Part shown: piece after piece, positions 43,266 to 54,693 of the stretch
Numbering within the stretch: the stretch's first letter is position 1
Layout: every line of letters begins with the position of its first letter
DNA from: Apodospora peruviana
Lineage: Eukaryota > Ascomycota > Sordariomycetes > Sordariales > Lasiosphaeriaceae
DNA: 64,000 nucleotides
Direction: 5' to 3'
Assembly (NCBI GenBank): GCA_033439685.1
Contig: JAUEDM010000004.1
Span: 3,224,001 to 3,288,000, forward strand
Made by a program: the position numbers and the translations under genes
The notes under the pieces: generated by a model
What the model was told of the DNA's origin: nothing
Database searches by the model: none
What the model saw: only the letters and a program-made list of their open reading frames with translations

Positions 43266-45727
43266 ATGCCGTTACGTGTAAAGTCGCGTCCAGTGCCGTC
43301 GGAGCTGCCGCTCCCCACGCCGTCGCCGGGCAAACACTTCTCCCGCGTTGGCGCTGAGCTGCCAGACATCTCGGTCGAGGACAGCTTTCGTGAGATCGTC
43401 AAGAAGCTCTCAATGTGAATAATACCACGTTACGTCCGCAGGTCATTCGCTAACCACTTCCTTCCAGTTACATTGCTGAATGCATTCAGCTTCCGAGCAC
43501 CTTTGAGCAGCTGCGGACAACAACGGCGGGGGATGACCTACGTCATTTGGTAGAGCATCTGGGCCACACATGCACCCATCCAGCCATTGTGAACGCGCTA
43601 CTGTAGGTTGTGTGGCACGCTATCACGGATTTATCTGGTTTTGTTCGCGGCACTAACGTTGGCTTCAGCGCGCTCAAATGGCACTATGGTGCCATGACGG
43701 AAGACAAAGGGCTCAACGACGCCCGAGCCAACAGCTGCGAGATCGTCGCCTGGCGGTTCCTCACCCATCTTTCGGAGCGTGAGGCCGTCGACTACTGTCT
43801 CTACGAGATCCCGGATCCGGCGCCGTCCGAGCTCCGCGCCTCCGGCGACGAGGAGGAGGGCGAGGTCGACGAGAGCAGCGCGCTCCTCGCCCAGGCCTGG
43901 TCCGGCGGCTCGGAGTCGGTCCGCCATGCGCTTAGCCAGACCGGATCCAGCAAGCGGAATCTGCTCCTGCAGTCCATCTCGCGCCTCACTATGAGTATGA
44001 CGGCCGACGCGGACGGCGATGAGGAAGACGAGGAAGACGACCCGACGGCGCCTTTCACCAACCTCAATGCCCTCGAGATCGCCGCGATTGCAGACGCGAA
44101 GCGCTTCCTCAGCCAGAACGTGGTTCAGAAGATCATCACCGGCATCTGGAACGGCGACATCATCTTCTGGGACAACTTGTCGGTCCACTCGGTCAAGAAG
44201 CCACGCTTCTACAATCCGCACACAGCCGATCCCTTCTCACGTCTGCGCGTGCCCAAGTACCTCAAGTCCTTCGAGGTCTTGTTTTTCGTTGTTTTCCTGT
44301 GTCTGTACTACGCCGTCTTGGCGGAACGGCACCCCCACAAGGTTACGCCTCTCGAGATCCTGCTGATGCTGTGGTTTGCCGCTTTTTCGTATGACGAGTT
44401 GAGCGAATGGATCGATGCCGGCTCGATTTTCTACGCTGCTGATGTGTGGGTGGGTATACCATGGAAACGTTTAATTGCTTGAAAGCCTGCCTACTAATAT
44501 CTGTCGGTCTTGCCTAGAATATATTTGATATGGCCATGATAGCGATAGGTTTCACCTACTTCATCCTGAGTAAGTCAATATGTCCCTCTTTATGGTTTAT
44601 TAGTTGCTGATCTTTATTTTAGGAGTTATTGGCCTAGAAACGGATAACGGGTACCTTGTCGATCTTTCATTCGACATCTTGTCACTAGAGGCGCTCTTCA
44701 TGGTCCCCCGTGTCTGCTCTATTCTGAGTTTGAGCCCGTATTGGGGTGTATGCGACCCCCTAACCCCGAAGCTGACAACCACATAACTGACAAGCTCGCG
44801 TAGACCTTAATCCCCTGCTTGAAAGAGATGGGCAAGGACTTTATCAAGTTCATGGTCCTGGTGGTGGTCATATATCTCGGCTTTCTCACCACCTTTACCC
44901 TCGTTGGCCGCCACACGTTCACCCTGGGCATGATGGTCATGCAACTGACAAAGATCTTCTTCGGGTCGAGCTACGTGGGCTTCGACATGATGCGGGACAT
45001 CGACCCGGTCTTTGGCCCGCCGCTGATGATCATCTTCGTCACGCTGAGCTCGATCCTGCTCATGGGCTCCCTGACGGGTATGCTGTCCAACAGCTTCTCA
45101 CGTGTCATCACGCACGCGCGCGAGGAGTACCTCTACGTCTACAGCGTCTACGTGCTGGAGGCGTCGACTAGTAATCGGCTCACGCACTTCTACCCGCCCT
45201 TCAACTTGCTCGCGCTCGTCATCTTCCGGCCGCTGCGCCTGTTCCTGCCGTCGGATAACAAGTTCCGGTCCGCCCGGATTTTGCTTTTAAAAGCCACCCA
45301 CCTGCCCATCGTCGGCGTGATCGAGGCCTACGAGTGGATCCGGGGCTCGGCGGCGAAGGGCACCCAGTATAATGGGTTCCGGGGCCCCCGCCGGGCGATC
45401 GGTACGCCTTCGCTGGGCGGGCCCTCGCCCAAGAAGATGACCGGTGCGAGGCCACCTATCCGGGCGAGGCCCTCGGCGTCTTCGCTGCCGGGCGATTCGC
45501 TGCGTCCGCAGGCTTTCAGGGAGGCGACGAATAATGTTTCTCGCCAGCAGCAGGCTCAGTCAAGGGCGTTGGCCGAGGCGTCCGAGCTGGACGCCCTCGG
45601 CGAACCGCTGACGGACACGGAAGCACGGATCGCGGAGATGTCGTCCAAGATTGATCGGCTGACGGAGCTTGTGATTGCGTTGCAGAGTGCGCAGTCCAAG
45701 ACGTTGGGCGATGTTGCCATGTCTTGA
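43266..45727 (+). CDS. YVC1/TRPY-type vacuolar calcium channel
   Basis: Six exons in phase: 43266-43414, 43468-43602, 43669-44449, 44518-44569, 44623-44747 and 44804-45727 (721 aa). Introns are 53-68 bp. The N-terminal cytosolic region has LPDISVEDSFREIVKKLS, TFEQLRTTTAGDDLRHL, ALKWHYGAMTEDKGLNDARA and VAWRFLTHLSEREAVDYCLY, the conserved opening of fungal YVC1 channels. Membrane spans begin at VLFFVVFLCLYYAVL; others include LIPCLKEMGKDFIKFMVLVV, a pore region around LTKIFFGSSYVGFDMM, and a last span followed by SNSFSRVITHAREEYLY. An acidic run (DGDEEDEEDD) lies before the spans, and a C-terminal coiled coil (ARIAEMSSKIDRLTELVIAL) ends the protein. Homologues release Ca2+ from vacuoles on stretch or osmotic shock. 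Confidence 0.93.
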
Positions 45728-46376
45728 TTCGAAGCGGTTCTTGGTGTCCATAGAGGAGATGTGACGCAGTAGAGATGTATTAGGTATAAATGTTGCCAAC
45801 AACATGGTGGTCTTGAAGGGGAACTGTGCCCCGGTATCATTACCTTAGCATATAATACGGCATGACTGATTTGGTAGGTAGGTAGCCACAGATTGGGAGC
45901 TTGGCGTTTTGATAACGGGCTTGCTTGTATCTATACATATGCAGGGAGCGGGTAGCAGTGTTTATGGTTATTCGGTGGTGTCATTTGCATACGGTGGGGT
46001 AATAGGTCTTTTGGTGAAGACACAGGTGGTTTACTAAGTTTGAAAATTCCAATAACTAGAGGTGTATAATTGATTCAGTTTGGGTCACTTCGCACGCAGC
46101 TGCTCGACCGGGAAACCACCCCTGCCAATAAACCGCGGGAGGGATCCAGTGCCAAGGATCCCCCTCCACACTGCGGCTGAGGCACTGCAACCCCCCTCCC
46201 AAGTGACCAAGTCCATTTCCCAATAAAGGAAGCGTCCAAGAAATTCGCGCCAAAATGCGCAGCTCTTCCGACGACCATGGCCTCGTCGAGGCTGCGTGGT
46301 CTTCCACCTGCGCTTCCTTTCTTTTCTCCTTCCCATTATATCGGGCGGGGACCATTCGACCGACGACAAGTTCGTG
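45728..46376. other. Intergenic, 650 bp
   Basis: 3' region of the channel gene and upstream sequence of the NLR-like pseudogene. No gene seen. Confidence 0.5.
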
Positions 46377-49300
46377 ATGAACAGCATCGACGCTGCGGAA
46401 ATCGCTGAGGGTTTGATTATCCTTCGAAGCCCGGAAAGAGCAGAGGCAGAGTGAGCTACGGGTTACCCATCCCACAAGAATCCAGGCAGGCGCTAACGGC
46501 AGACTTCCTGCAGTGTTGTCTTCATCCATGGCCTCGGCGGTCATCCTTACAAAACTTGGGCATGCCCTCGACGAAAGAAGATCCCGGCCGCTGGTATTCG
46601 ACCCAGCCGGCAGAACCAGCCCTCATCAGATACCGCTTCCGAACCGCGAGACAAACCGGGTCTCTTCCGCCGTCTGTTTGCTAAGATCGGCTGCGATGAT
46701 GGCGACAAAGCCGGTGCTGCGGATGAAGAGCCCTCCAGACCGTTGACTCCCGACAGTCTCCCTCCTCCCGACGAAACCCACGAGAATAAAAAAGTGTACT
46801 GGCCGCGCGAGATTCTAGCACGCGAAGACCACTGTCGCAATATGCGCATTCTCGCATACGGCTACGACTCCAAGGTCACAAAGGGCTCAGCAGCGCCAAC
46901 CAGAACAACCTCTTCGCCCACGCCAAGGACCTCCTCTACGCCTTACAGCGAGAGAAGCCCGCAAGGAGACCCATCATATTCGTGGCCCACTCGCTGGGCG
47001 GCCTGCTAGTTAAGGAAGTACTCCGCCGCTCCGAGGCTTCGGAGGAGGTTGAGTTCAAGGATATCGTCAAGTCTACCAAGGGCGTCATGTTTCTCGGCAC
47101 ACCGCATAGGGCAGTTCGGGAATGTCAGATCTTGGCGAGACGGTCCGGAGCATCGCCAGCGCTATTCTTAGGGTTGACTCAACCGCTGCTCTCCTCCGAG
47201 CCCTCGGGACCGATAGCCCGGAACTGGAACTCGGTCGCGAGTCGTTCACGACGCTGTGGCGAAAGTATGTATTCCGTGTCAAGACCTTCCAGGAGGCCTG
47301 GGGCATCTCTGGCGTCAACGCCGGACCTCTGAATGCCAAGGTCGTTCCCGACGTATCCTCCACCCTTGACGATCCTAAGGAGCATGCCGAGACAATATCG
47401 GCAAACCACATGAACATGTGCAGATTCGACTCAAGGCTAGACGCTGGCTACCGGAAGGTCTCACTCGAGCTCAGGTCTATGATATTATCGGCTAGGGTCG
47501 TTCCCCTGATCAACGAGGACGGCAAAGGTATATGACATGAACTCCAACACAGTTCGTCGCGTGCCGTTACTGACTCACTGCCGCTGTAGGATTTCTTCAA
47601 TCACTAGCCTTCGCCGAAATGGATAACAGACGCGGCAACATTCAGAGAGCCTTGGATGAGACGTGCGGTTGGCTGTATTCAACTACTAAATATGACGAGT
47701 GGATCACGGGCACCAATGTTGCCGAGAATCACGGCCTCCTCTGGATCAAAGGAAAACCTGGCTCCGGAAAATCGACTTTGATGAAGGATGCAGTGCGTCG
47801 AGCCGAGGAACAGTATGCAGGCACTCAAACCACTACCGCTGCTTTCTTCTTCAATGCTCGGGGGACAGGGCAGCTCGGGAAGACACCCCTCGGGCTTTAT
47901 CGGTCTCTGCTGTACCAGGTCCTTCGCCAAGACTCTTTGGCGCTGGGCCATTTGGCGCCAATGTTTAGGCAGAAGTCTATGTTCCAACCATCTGTGACCT
48001 GGCACCAAGAAGAGCTTCAAGATTTTCTGTCCCGCGTCTTCGCGACGTCCGAGTATAGGCCGGCTGTTCTCCTTATCGACGCCATGGACGAATGCAAGGA
48101 TGACGAGGTAAGGGACTTGGTTCGCTTTTTCAAAAATCTCAGCAAGAAAGCCTTTGAGGCTGGCGCCGACCTCAAGATCTGCCTCTCCAGCCGGCATTAT
48201 CCGCACATTTCCATCGACGGGTGCCCGGAGGTAGTCGATGAAGACCATAACCGACCCGACATTCTGCGTTACATCGTAGCGGAGGCTGAAGACAACCGTC
48301 CCATTGCGGATCTCAAGATTGAAATCTTTGAAAGATCGTCTGGAGTATTCCTTTGGGTAGTCCTCGCCATCGCCATGCTGAGGAAACATGGCCGGGGCAA
48401 GTCGCTCAAACTCCTCCGGCAGAAATTGAGCGAAATACCTCCTGAGCTTCACACGCTCTTCCAGACTCTATTTTCACATCAAGATCAAACCGAAGCCGAC
48501 TAGGTAATCCGCCTAATGCAGTTGATCCTGTTTAGCATAGAGCCCCTGAGGCAAAGCCAGATACATCAAGCTTTGGCGTTTGGGGGAACTCGCTACCCTT
48601 CCCTCGCCGAGTGGGACGATTCGGTGGACTATCTCGAAACCCGCGAAAAGATACACGAGATGATTATTGACCTCTCCAAGGGCTTTTTGGAGCACGCCCC
48701 GAGCAGCAGCACGAGTAGCGACACGGGCAGCAGCACTGGCAGCAGCACGACCTAGCCCCTGGGGCTAATCGGCCCCGACCCGACGTACCAGTTTATCCAT
48801 GAGACAGTACGGGAGTTCTTTCTTTCCGGCGACGGCTTTAGGTTACTCCATTTCAATCCGACCTCGATTGTCGGAAGTGGACACTCCATGATGGCCATCT
48901 GCTTTGCAAACTATCTTGAGATCGAAGAACTGCGAACTGGAGCCCCTAACTCAGCCAAGGTCGGAGCATATGACCCCGGAATATCGTTACTCGATTACAT
49001 ATGCACACACATCTTTGACCATATCGAAGCCGCGGAGGTGCAGGGAACATCACAGGAAGCCATCCTGCGCCGTCTCAGCGACGATGCCTGCGAATTGTTA
49101 CTGCGGATGGACAAATCGCCATTCAAGACAAAGTACGAAGCCGGGTCGACTATCCTCGTGGCTGCCATCGACTTTGGTGTCCTCAAGACGGCGGACCGGA
49201 TCTTGAAGATGGGCTTCTCGGTCAACCAGCCTACCGCGACACCGCTCAAGTACGCTCTCCATACCGCCGTCAGTGGTCCTCGCAATGACCCCCACAAACA

Positions 49301-49710
49301 AGTATCAGTTTGTAGCTCGCGAGCCACCCCAAATCGAAATGGTTCGGCTCCTGCTTCGGAACGGAGCCGACGTCTCAATGAGGAACCAGTACAAGCAGAC
49401 GGCGCTGCACATCGCCGCGGTCAAGAACCCGGATATGCTTAACCTCATTTTGGAAAAGAAGCCGAACGTCAACGCGCAGGATGTCGATGGGGAGACGCCG
49501 CTCCATCGGGCGGTACACAGCTTTCAGTATTGGCAGCAGGTTGAAATTCTGCTGAAACATGGCGCTCGACTGGACCTTTTGGATAAGCAAGGCAGGACCG
49601 CTTTGGATGTAGCGCGTAGTAGTGTCTTTTTGCGAGATGTGCAGAAGGGGAGTGCCGAGGTCTTCCGGTTGATGGAGGAGCATGCGGCAAAGTTGGGATA
49701 TGGTAAATAA
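46377..49710 (+). pseudogene. Broken NLR-like gene: alpha/beta-hydrolase, NACHT NTPase, ankyrin repeats
   Basis: Start ATG 46377; introns 46451-46513 and 47528-47589 are intact. Domain order: SesB-like alpha/beta-hydrolase (VVFIHGLGGHPYKTW; nucleophile elbow VAHSLGGLLVKE; FLGTPHR), NACHT-type NTPase (Walker A GKPGSGKST, Walker B AVLLIDAMDEC, LKICLSSRHYPHI), helical linker (FIHETVREFFLSG), and about three ankyrin repeats (VRLLLRNGADVSMRN, TALHIAAVK, ETPLHRAV). Fungal proteins of this layout are NLR-like sensors tied to heterokaryon incompatibility or innate immunity. Lesions: 1-nt losses near 46887 and 47110, in-frame TAG at 48501 and 48753, and a frame change near 49275. Both TAGs could be CAG changed at C. 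A Ser/Thr/Gly-rich insert (48702-48752) is also unusual. Confidence 0.85.
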
Positions 49711-49829
49711 CGTGTGGGAAGCTTGGTTTTGAGTCTACTAGGCGGTCATTGGATACGACGTTGATGGCTTTTGTTGTCTATTCTTATATATTAATGAAGA
49801 GATACCCCATGGCACTGTTCTCACTTTAC
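49711..49829. other. Short convergent gap between two pseudogenes
   Basis: About 120 bp between the tail-to-tail NLR-like and NYN-like genes. Confidence 0.5.
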
Positions 49830-51255
49830 TCAAGACCCTACGGTACAAGTATCCGTGTAATGTCCCTCAACAGTACATCGGGTGCACCACGCCTCCGCCT
49901 CCGCGTGAGCCCAGGGACACTGATGCGAAGAATGCAGCTCCCGGTTCCGGCACGGCTTTGACTTCCAGTACCTGAAGTCGATCCTCTGGTGGAGCTGAAT
50001 AGCACCTTCTCTTCCTCGGTGTGCCGGAAGCCGCACTCGACAGCTTGTTTGCAGTGGATGCCGCGGGAGCAATTTTGCGTGCGCCGCAGGTCGCGATTGT
50101 GGCTTGGCCCACGGTCGATGCGCACCATCTGCCACGGGTTAGGATTGTCGTCGTCATTCCCGCCGTCATCGTCGTCGTTCCGGTTCCTGTCGTTGTTGCC
50201 TTCAGCTGTGATCTTGTCCGCTCGAGGAGACTCACTGTTATCGACTGCTGGTCCGCTGGGCGCTTGTTCAGATGTAACCTCGGTGGGTTGAGTCTGCTCG
50301 TCAGGCTTGTAATGGATATTATCGACCGTCCCGTACACATTGCCCATCTCTCCAACTCCCCACTTGGTGTCCTCACTCCGGTTCAGGTACTGGGCCACCG
50401 ACACGACGGTCAGCCATTCATCAAAGAGCTGGCGCGTCTTGTCGATGATGCTTTCCAGGTCCTCGAGCTTCTCGACCTTGGGAAACTCCACAATCAGTTC
50501 CGTCGCTGATTGCGACCACCTGACGAAAAAGAGTCGATCCAGCAGTATAAGCTTCTGGCAGATGAAGGACTCCAGGTCGCCCCGCAAATTCGTGTTGCTT
50601 ATGCTCTCCTCGTCCGAGAAGAAGCCGCTGAGGACCAGCGCTCGCGCGGCATCGATCTTGGGGCCCTTGCGCGTTGACCGAAAATTGGTAAACGTGATCT
50701 CGTCAAAGATGGAATCCAGATGGCGAACGGACAAGAGATCGTTCTTGTTGGTCAGTCTGAGGAATTCCTTGGACAGACCCGCCTTCCACGCCCACAGCTC
50801 CACGTGGATCTGGTTCTCGAGGACCTCTAGGACGGGCGGCCGCATATCGCGGTCGCCCGCCCGTGATGACCACGAACACCGTCTGGGCCAACTCTTCCTG
50901 CGCGCCTGGCATATTGCAGCGAGCGCGCACGCCGATGTCGGTCGCGATGGCGGTTAGTCTGGTGGCCATGGCGTTGTCGACTTCCTTTTCTTTCCTGTCG
51001 AAGCTATTCCCGCTGCGGTCAAAGACTTGGACGTGGAACTTGCGCTGCCGCGCCGCATTCCAGACTGAGTCGTTGGGCGGCGGGCGCGACCCGAACAGGT
51101 ACGAATCGCTCATGAGGCGGCCGCGTCCGCAGAGGGCGTCGACGAGCTCGCCCAGGTCGATCCGTAGTCGAGGATCGTTGCCGGCGTCTTTCAGTTTGGT
51201 CACGGCGGCAAATTTCTTGGCCTCGAGCCACAGGTTCGAGTCGTCTATGAAGAAC
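49830..51255 (-). pseudogene. Broken NYN-domain (PIN-like RNase) gene with CCCH fingers
   Basis: From a CAG acceptor (exon from 51255) the frame reads FFIDDSNLWLEAKKF, the first acidic motif of a NYN/LabA nuclease, then RIDLGELVDALCGRG, EKEVDNAMATRLTAIATDI and QTVFVVITG. There a tandem GGGC duplication (50855-50862, seen as gcccgccc on the plus strand) shifts the frame by +4; the next frame continues with MRPPVLEVLENQIHVELWAW and on to a CCCH-like CSRGIHCKQAVECGFRH. A second shift near 49995 moves to a frame with RIDFRYWKSKPCRN, HQCPWAH and CTRC, more zinc-binding motifs. NYN proteins cleave RNA. The upstream first exon is not resolved. Both breaks fall inside conserved regions, so an intact product is unlikely. 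Confidence 0.75.
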
Positions 51256-52458
51256 CTGCATGTCTGTTACAGTGGTTCATTCATCTTTTTTGTGATTTCA
51301 CTCGCCTGGACTCGGAGTGGTTGAGTATTTTTATTAAACAGAACACCAGGAGTTAGAATTAAGTTTGAGATAATTTAATTGCTTAAACGATATATCCGAA
51401 GGTCGGTGAAGTGATGTGATGGGGAATGATAATGATCGAGGGTGACAGCACTTCAACTTCTATTGAGCATTGAGTGAACACTAGAAACCAGGGCGTTCCG
51501 GGATGATTGGCCATCAAACTCTGCGCGCTTGATCAAGGCGAACGGGATGCATATGTCAATTTAACAGTAGACTGGTACAACTGAACCCTTCCGGATGGTG
51601 TGGCCGCTCTTGACCCGTGCTCCTAATGTGATTCGCTGAACCGACTGTTGGTGAGTGTCTCTGAATTGATGGATTGCCCGGGGAGGAAGATCAGTCTGGC
51701 GGAAGCACCAGTGGAGGTCCGTGGTGGCTGATGTTGTCTACGGCATCATCAGGAGCACGGTTGATGGCTACCTATTGGCTAGCACCCGACTCCCTTGACG
51801 GCGTGCCTTTGCGCTCCGGTTCCATTGTGGTCGGGAATGGGGCAGGAAAATACCGTACTTCCGAAGGCATAACGTTAAATATATTTTCCTTGCGCACAGG
51901 ATTAGATCTCACCAGTTGCAGGCTACTGACTTGTAGTCGGTTTTACATGTCTGCTGGTAGGGTGCCAACTTGGGCTGGTATAATAAGGTTTTGAATATTA
52001 GACTTGTTCAAAAGAAAACATCATTGATCTAAATCACAACCGCCACTACCTGGCGCCACAGGGGCATTGCGGGCGTCATGACTGAAACTTATATGGCATC
52101 ACGTACGTAATTACAGGACCTTTGAGAAACTTAGAGAGGCTAGCTTGTGACTGTACAGTGGCCGCACTCATGGTTAAATAGAATAGACAGGGCCCCAAGA
52201 ACCTGCCATAGATTTTCTATCAATCACCGATTGCTTTCCCACAGACCTTCGACAGCAATTTCAAGCCTCGTTAGACAGGCCCATCATTAATTCTCCTCAA
52301 GCTCCTTGCAGTAATTACTTCCGTTACTCCTTGGTTTCATGACATTGGAAGCTATTTAAACTCCGAATCGGGATCCCTCTCACTCTCTAATCTGTTTAGC
52401 TCCTTACCTGCTCTCATTTTTTGAAGGGTTTAATCCTTAGGTGTATTCTGTACCAACG
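51256..52458. other. Divergent spacer between NYN and HNH pseudogenes
   Basis: 1.2 kb with no supported gene; it should contain the first exon of the NYN gene and the promoters of both. Confidence 0.45.
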
Positions 52459-53844
52459 ATGCCATCGGCATCCGACCCAAGCGGAAACGGCCCACCGTCC
52501 ATTCTGACGGCACTGGACAAGCGGACAAGAAACTCTTTCCAGCAGTCCTATTGGCGTCAGCAGATCGAACTTTAGGTGGACAAAGGCAATATGGTCATCG
52601 AACAGTCAAGGCGACGCCCGTTACTGGGAATCCGCTGCCGCCGTATGTGTGGAATTGGTCGCATGTCTCGATGCCGAGACAATGCTTGCTGTCAAAGACT
52701 GGCTGGACAACGGAGAAGAACGTTCTGCATCCTGGTTGGAGACCAACGAAGCGCGCCGTATTAGTGAGCAGGCCGGAGCAGCCTATTTTGAGTGCCGCAT
52801 CTATATGAAGCAAGCTGAGAGGGTCAACCAAGGCGGTCCCAGCAGACGCGCATTTCAGGAGGCTATATTTACAACAAAGCCAACTTGGCATCTGCGCCGA
52901 CAAGGTGGAAATGGGGTTACGCAAGAGAACGGAACAAGCCAAGTTTATAAACGACCTGCTTCAATTTTTACAGTGCCGCCGTTACACTGCTCCACAAATC
53001 CAATGTTATCGTTTCGATACATGACAGCTCTACAGGATACTATCTGGATAAGTGGTCTGTCGGAGCTGTCCATTTGTTTCCCTACAAGCTTGATTCTGAC
53101 GTCTTGATCTCGCTATTTGGAGAGGATGTCGAAGGTGATCTGATAGCGGTATGTCTCTTTGTTGCAGAGCCTCGAGAGAATACAGAGCATTGACTTGTCT
53201 ACTCTAGGCACGAAACGGTCTCTTGCTTCAAAAGGACGTCGAGTCCGCCTTTATTGACGACATTGCTATTGTTATTGTTCCTGACCTACCCGACAATCCT
53301 ACCGCTGAAGAATTTGCAGGATGGGAAGGGAAGGAGCCCAAGGATTGCCGATGGCACATCATTGATGAGGATGCGGAATCACTCGACGCCATCGTCGTAC
53401 CCGAGAATGGGGTTTTTACCGAGGCTGAACACACCGCTGTTCGGGACCTGGACGGTCATAGACTGTCCTTCACCAACGACAACCGCCCGGCAGCGAGATA
53501 CTTGTACCTCCTCTTCGTCGTTGCACAGCTCAGGATGGCATGGAGACACCGGTATATTGCCGACAGAAGGCCGATGAACCCCACCCCAACTGTTGGAAAG
53601 GGGATTATGGTGGGCGACGCGAGGAAGATATCTCAACCGGGGGCTTCTCCTTGCTCTGGCACAGGAAATCGGCCGCTATGACACATCATTCCAAGAGAAC
53701 ATCATGTCGCCTTTGCCCGGAACCGATCATCACGACACCCAAGCCCAACGATACAAGGAACGTGACGACGGGGAGATTGACCTCCTTGCTATTGCAAAAA
53801 TTATCGCAGCTCAGAGACGAGGCGACGAAGAGGAGGACGAATAG
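52459..53844 (+). pseudogene. Broken fungal HNH-nuclease-type gene
   Basis: Starts ATG 52459 (MPSASDPSGNGPPSILTALD). The conserved sequence then wanders through frames: SFQQSYWRQQIEL, then WTKAIWSSN, ARYWESAAAVCVELVACLDA, ISEQAGAAYFECRIYM, GICADKVEMGLRKRTEQAKF, VIVSIHDSSTGYYLDKW with VGAVHLFPYKL, RNGLLLQKDVESAF, YLYLLFVVAQLRMAW, WWATRGRYLNRGLLLALAQE, and an acidic end at 53844. This resembles a Pezizomycotina family annotated as HNH nuclease domain proteins; the VHLFPYKL and NGLLLQKDVESAFD blocks are typical. Frame changes fall near 52575, 52870, 52886, 52965 and 53585, most single-base. The 53149-53207 intron is intact. The active-site HH pair is not visible as expected (VGAVHLFP keeps one His). 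Confidence 0.72.
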
Positions 53845-54693
53845 GAGGAGTAACCAGGGAGGCCGAGCGACAGGTGTTCCATTGCTGGAGCCGGCGTCCA
53901 GAGCAGGTCTTTTAGTCATGGGCCAAGCTTTTTAGGTCGTCGTAGACTCAGATAATGGGGGATGCATGTGAGTAAAGGGGGCTTGTTTTTGCACTCATTA
54001 TATGTATTTTTGTATGGATATCCACCCCTGACGATGAATTCCACACTTCTTTGTCTGTTTTCTGTTGCCTTGATATAGAGGTATCGATGCATTTCCGTCC
54101 AATCTTAAGTAAGACCTTTGGTTTCCAGCCCTGACGATGAATTCCACACCTCTTTGTCTGTTTTCTGTTGCCTTGATATAGAAGTATCGATGCATTTCCG
54201 TCCAATCTTAAGTAAGACCTTTGGTTTTGCGAATACCGAGTATTTCTTCCCCACACCCTACATCGTCTCTTTTCAAAGACCTATCATCTCACCCAGTTTT
54301 CCACACCTTATTTATCCTAAAACTATACGTGGGGCTTAGCATCCGAACACTCTTCCCCATCACCCCTTTTCTTCTCAGCCGCTGCCCCTGCCCACCAAAG
54401 CCCATATTCGTCTTGGAGAACAGCTCAAAGTTACAGTCTAACAATGAAAATTATTCACCCACACATCATGATAGAACTGATTCATACAAGAGCATGGGGG
54501 CCATAGATAAACTATATTCACCAGCTATATAATAGGGTACTACCTACAGACATCAAGACGGTCCGTACATCTAGAAATGAAAGGCAGGCAGCCGAAACTG
54601 ATCGCAACAGGAGATAGGCAAGAAGCTACCCCCTTACCTATCTACCACACCTGACCCCATTCCTACATAGTAATTATCGGAGAGACATAGTAA
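53845..54693. other. Intergenic with a 103-bp tandem duplication
   Basis: 850 bp between the HNH pseudogene and the DUF1996 gene 3' end. Apart from the repeat listed separately, no gene is seen. Confidence 0.5.
54026..54227 (+). repeat. Two-copy 103-bp tandem repeat
   Basis: The segment starting ccctgacgatgaattccaca at 54026 recurs at 54129. The two copies are nearly identical over ~99 bp, with only two or three substitutions (for example acttctt/acctctt and gaggtatc/gaagtatc). High identity indicates a recent duplication. It has no coding features on either strand. Confidence 0.9.

Noticed and set aside
46743..47535. Reading the three frames of the hydrolase region as separate small genes
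   Set aside because: They are consecutive parts of one domain separated by one-base losses; motif order and spacing match a single alpha/beta-hydrolase.
46377..53844. Explaining all lesions in the 46-54 kb block as unannotated introns
   Set aside because: At the lesions the conserved sequence continues within a few bases, leaving no room for an intron of the 50-90 bp size seen elsewhere.
53948..54256. 102-codon minus-strand frame across the 103-bp repeat
   Set aside because: It is open only because the repeat unit happens to lack stops; the translated duplicate has no features.
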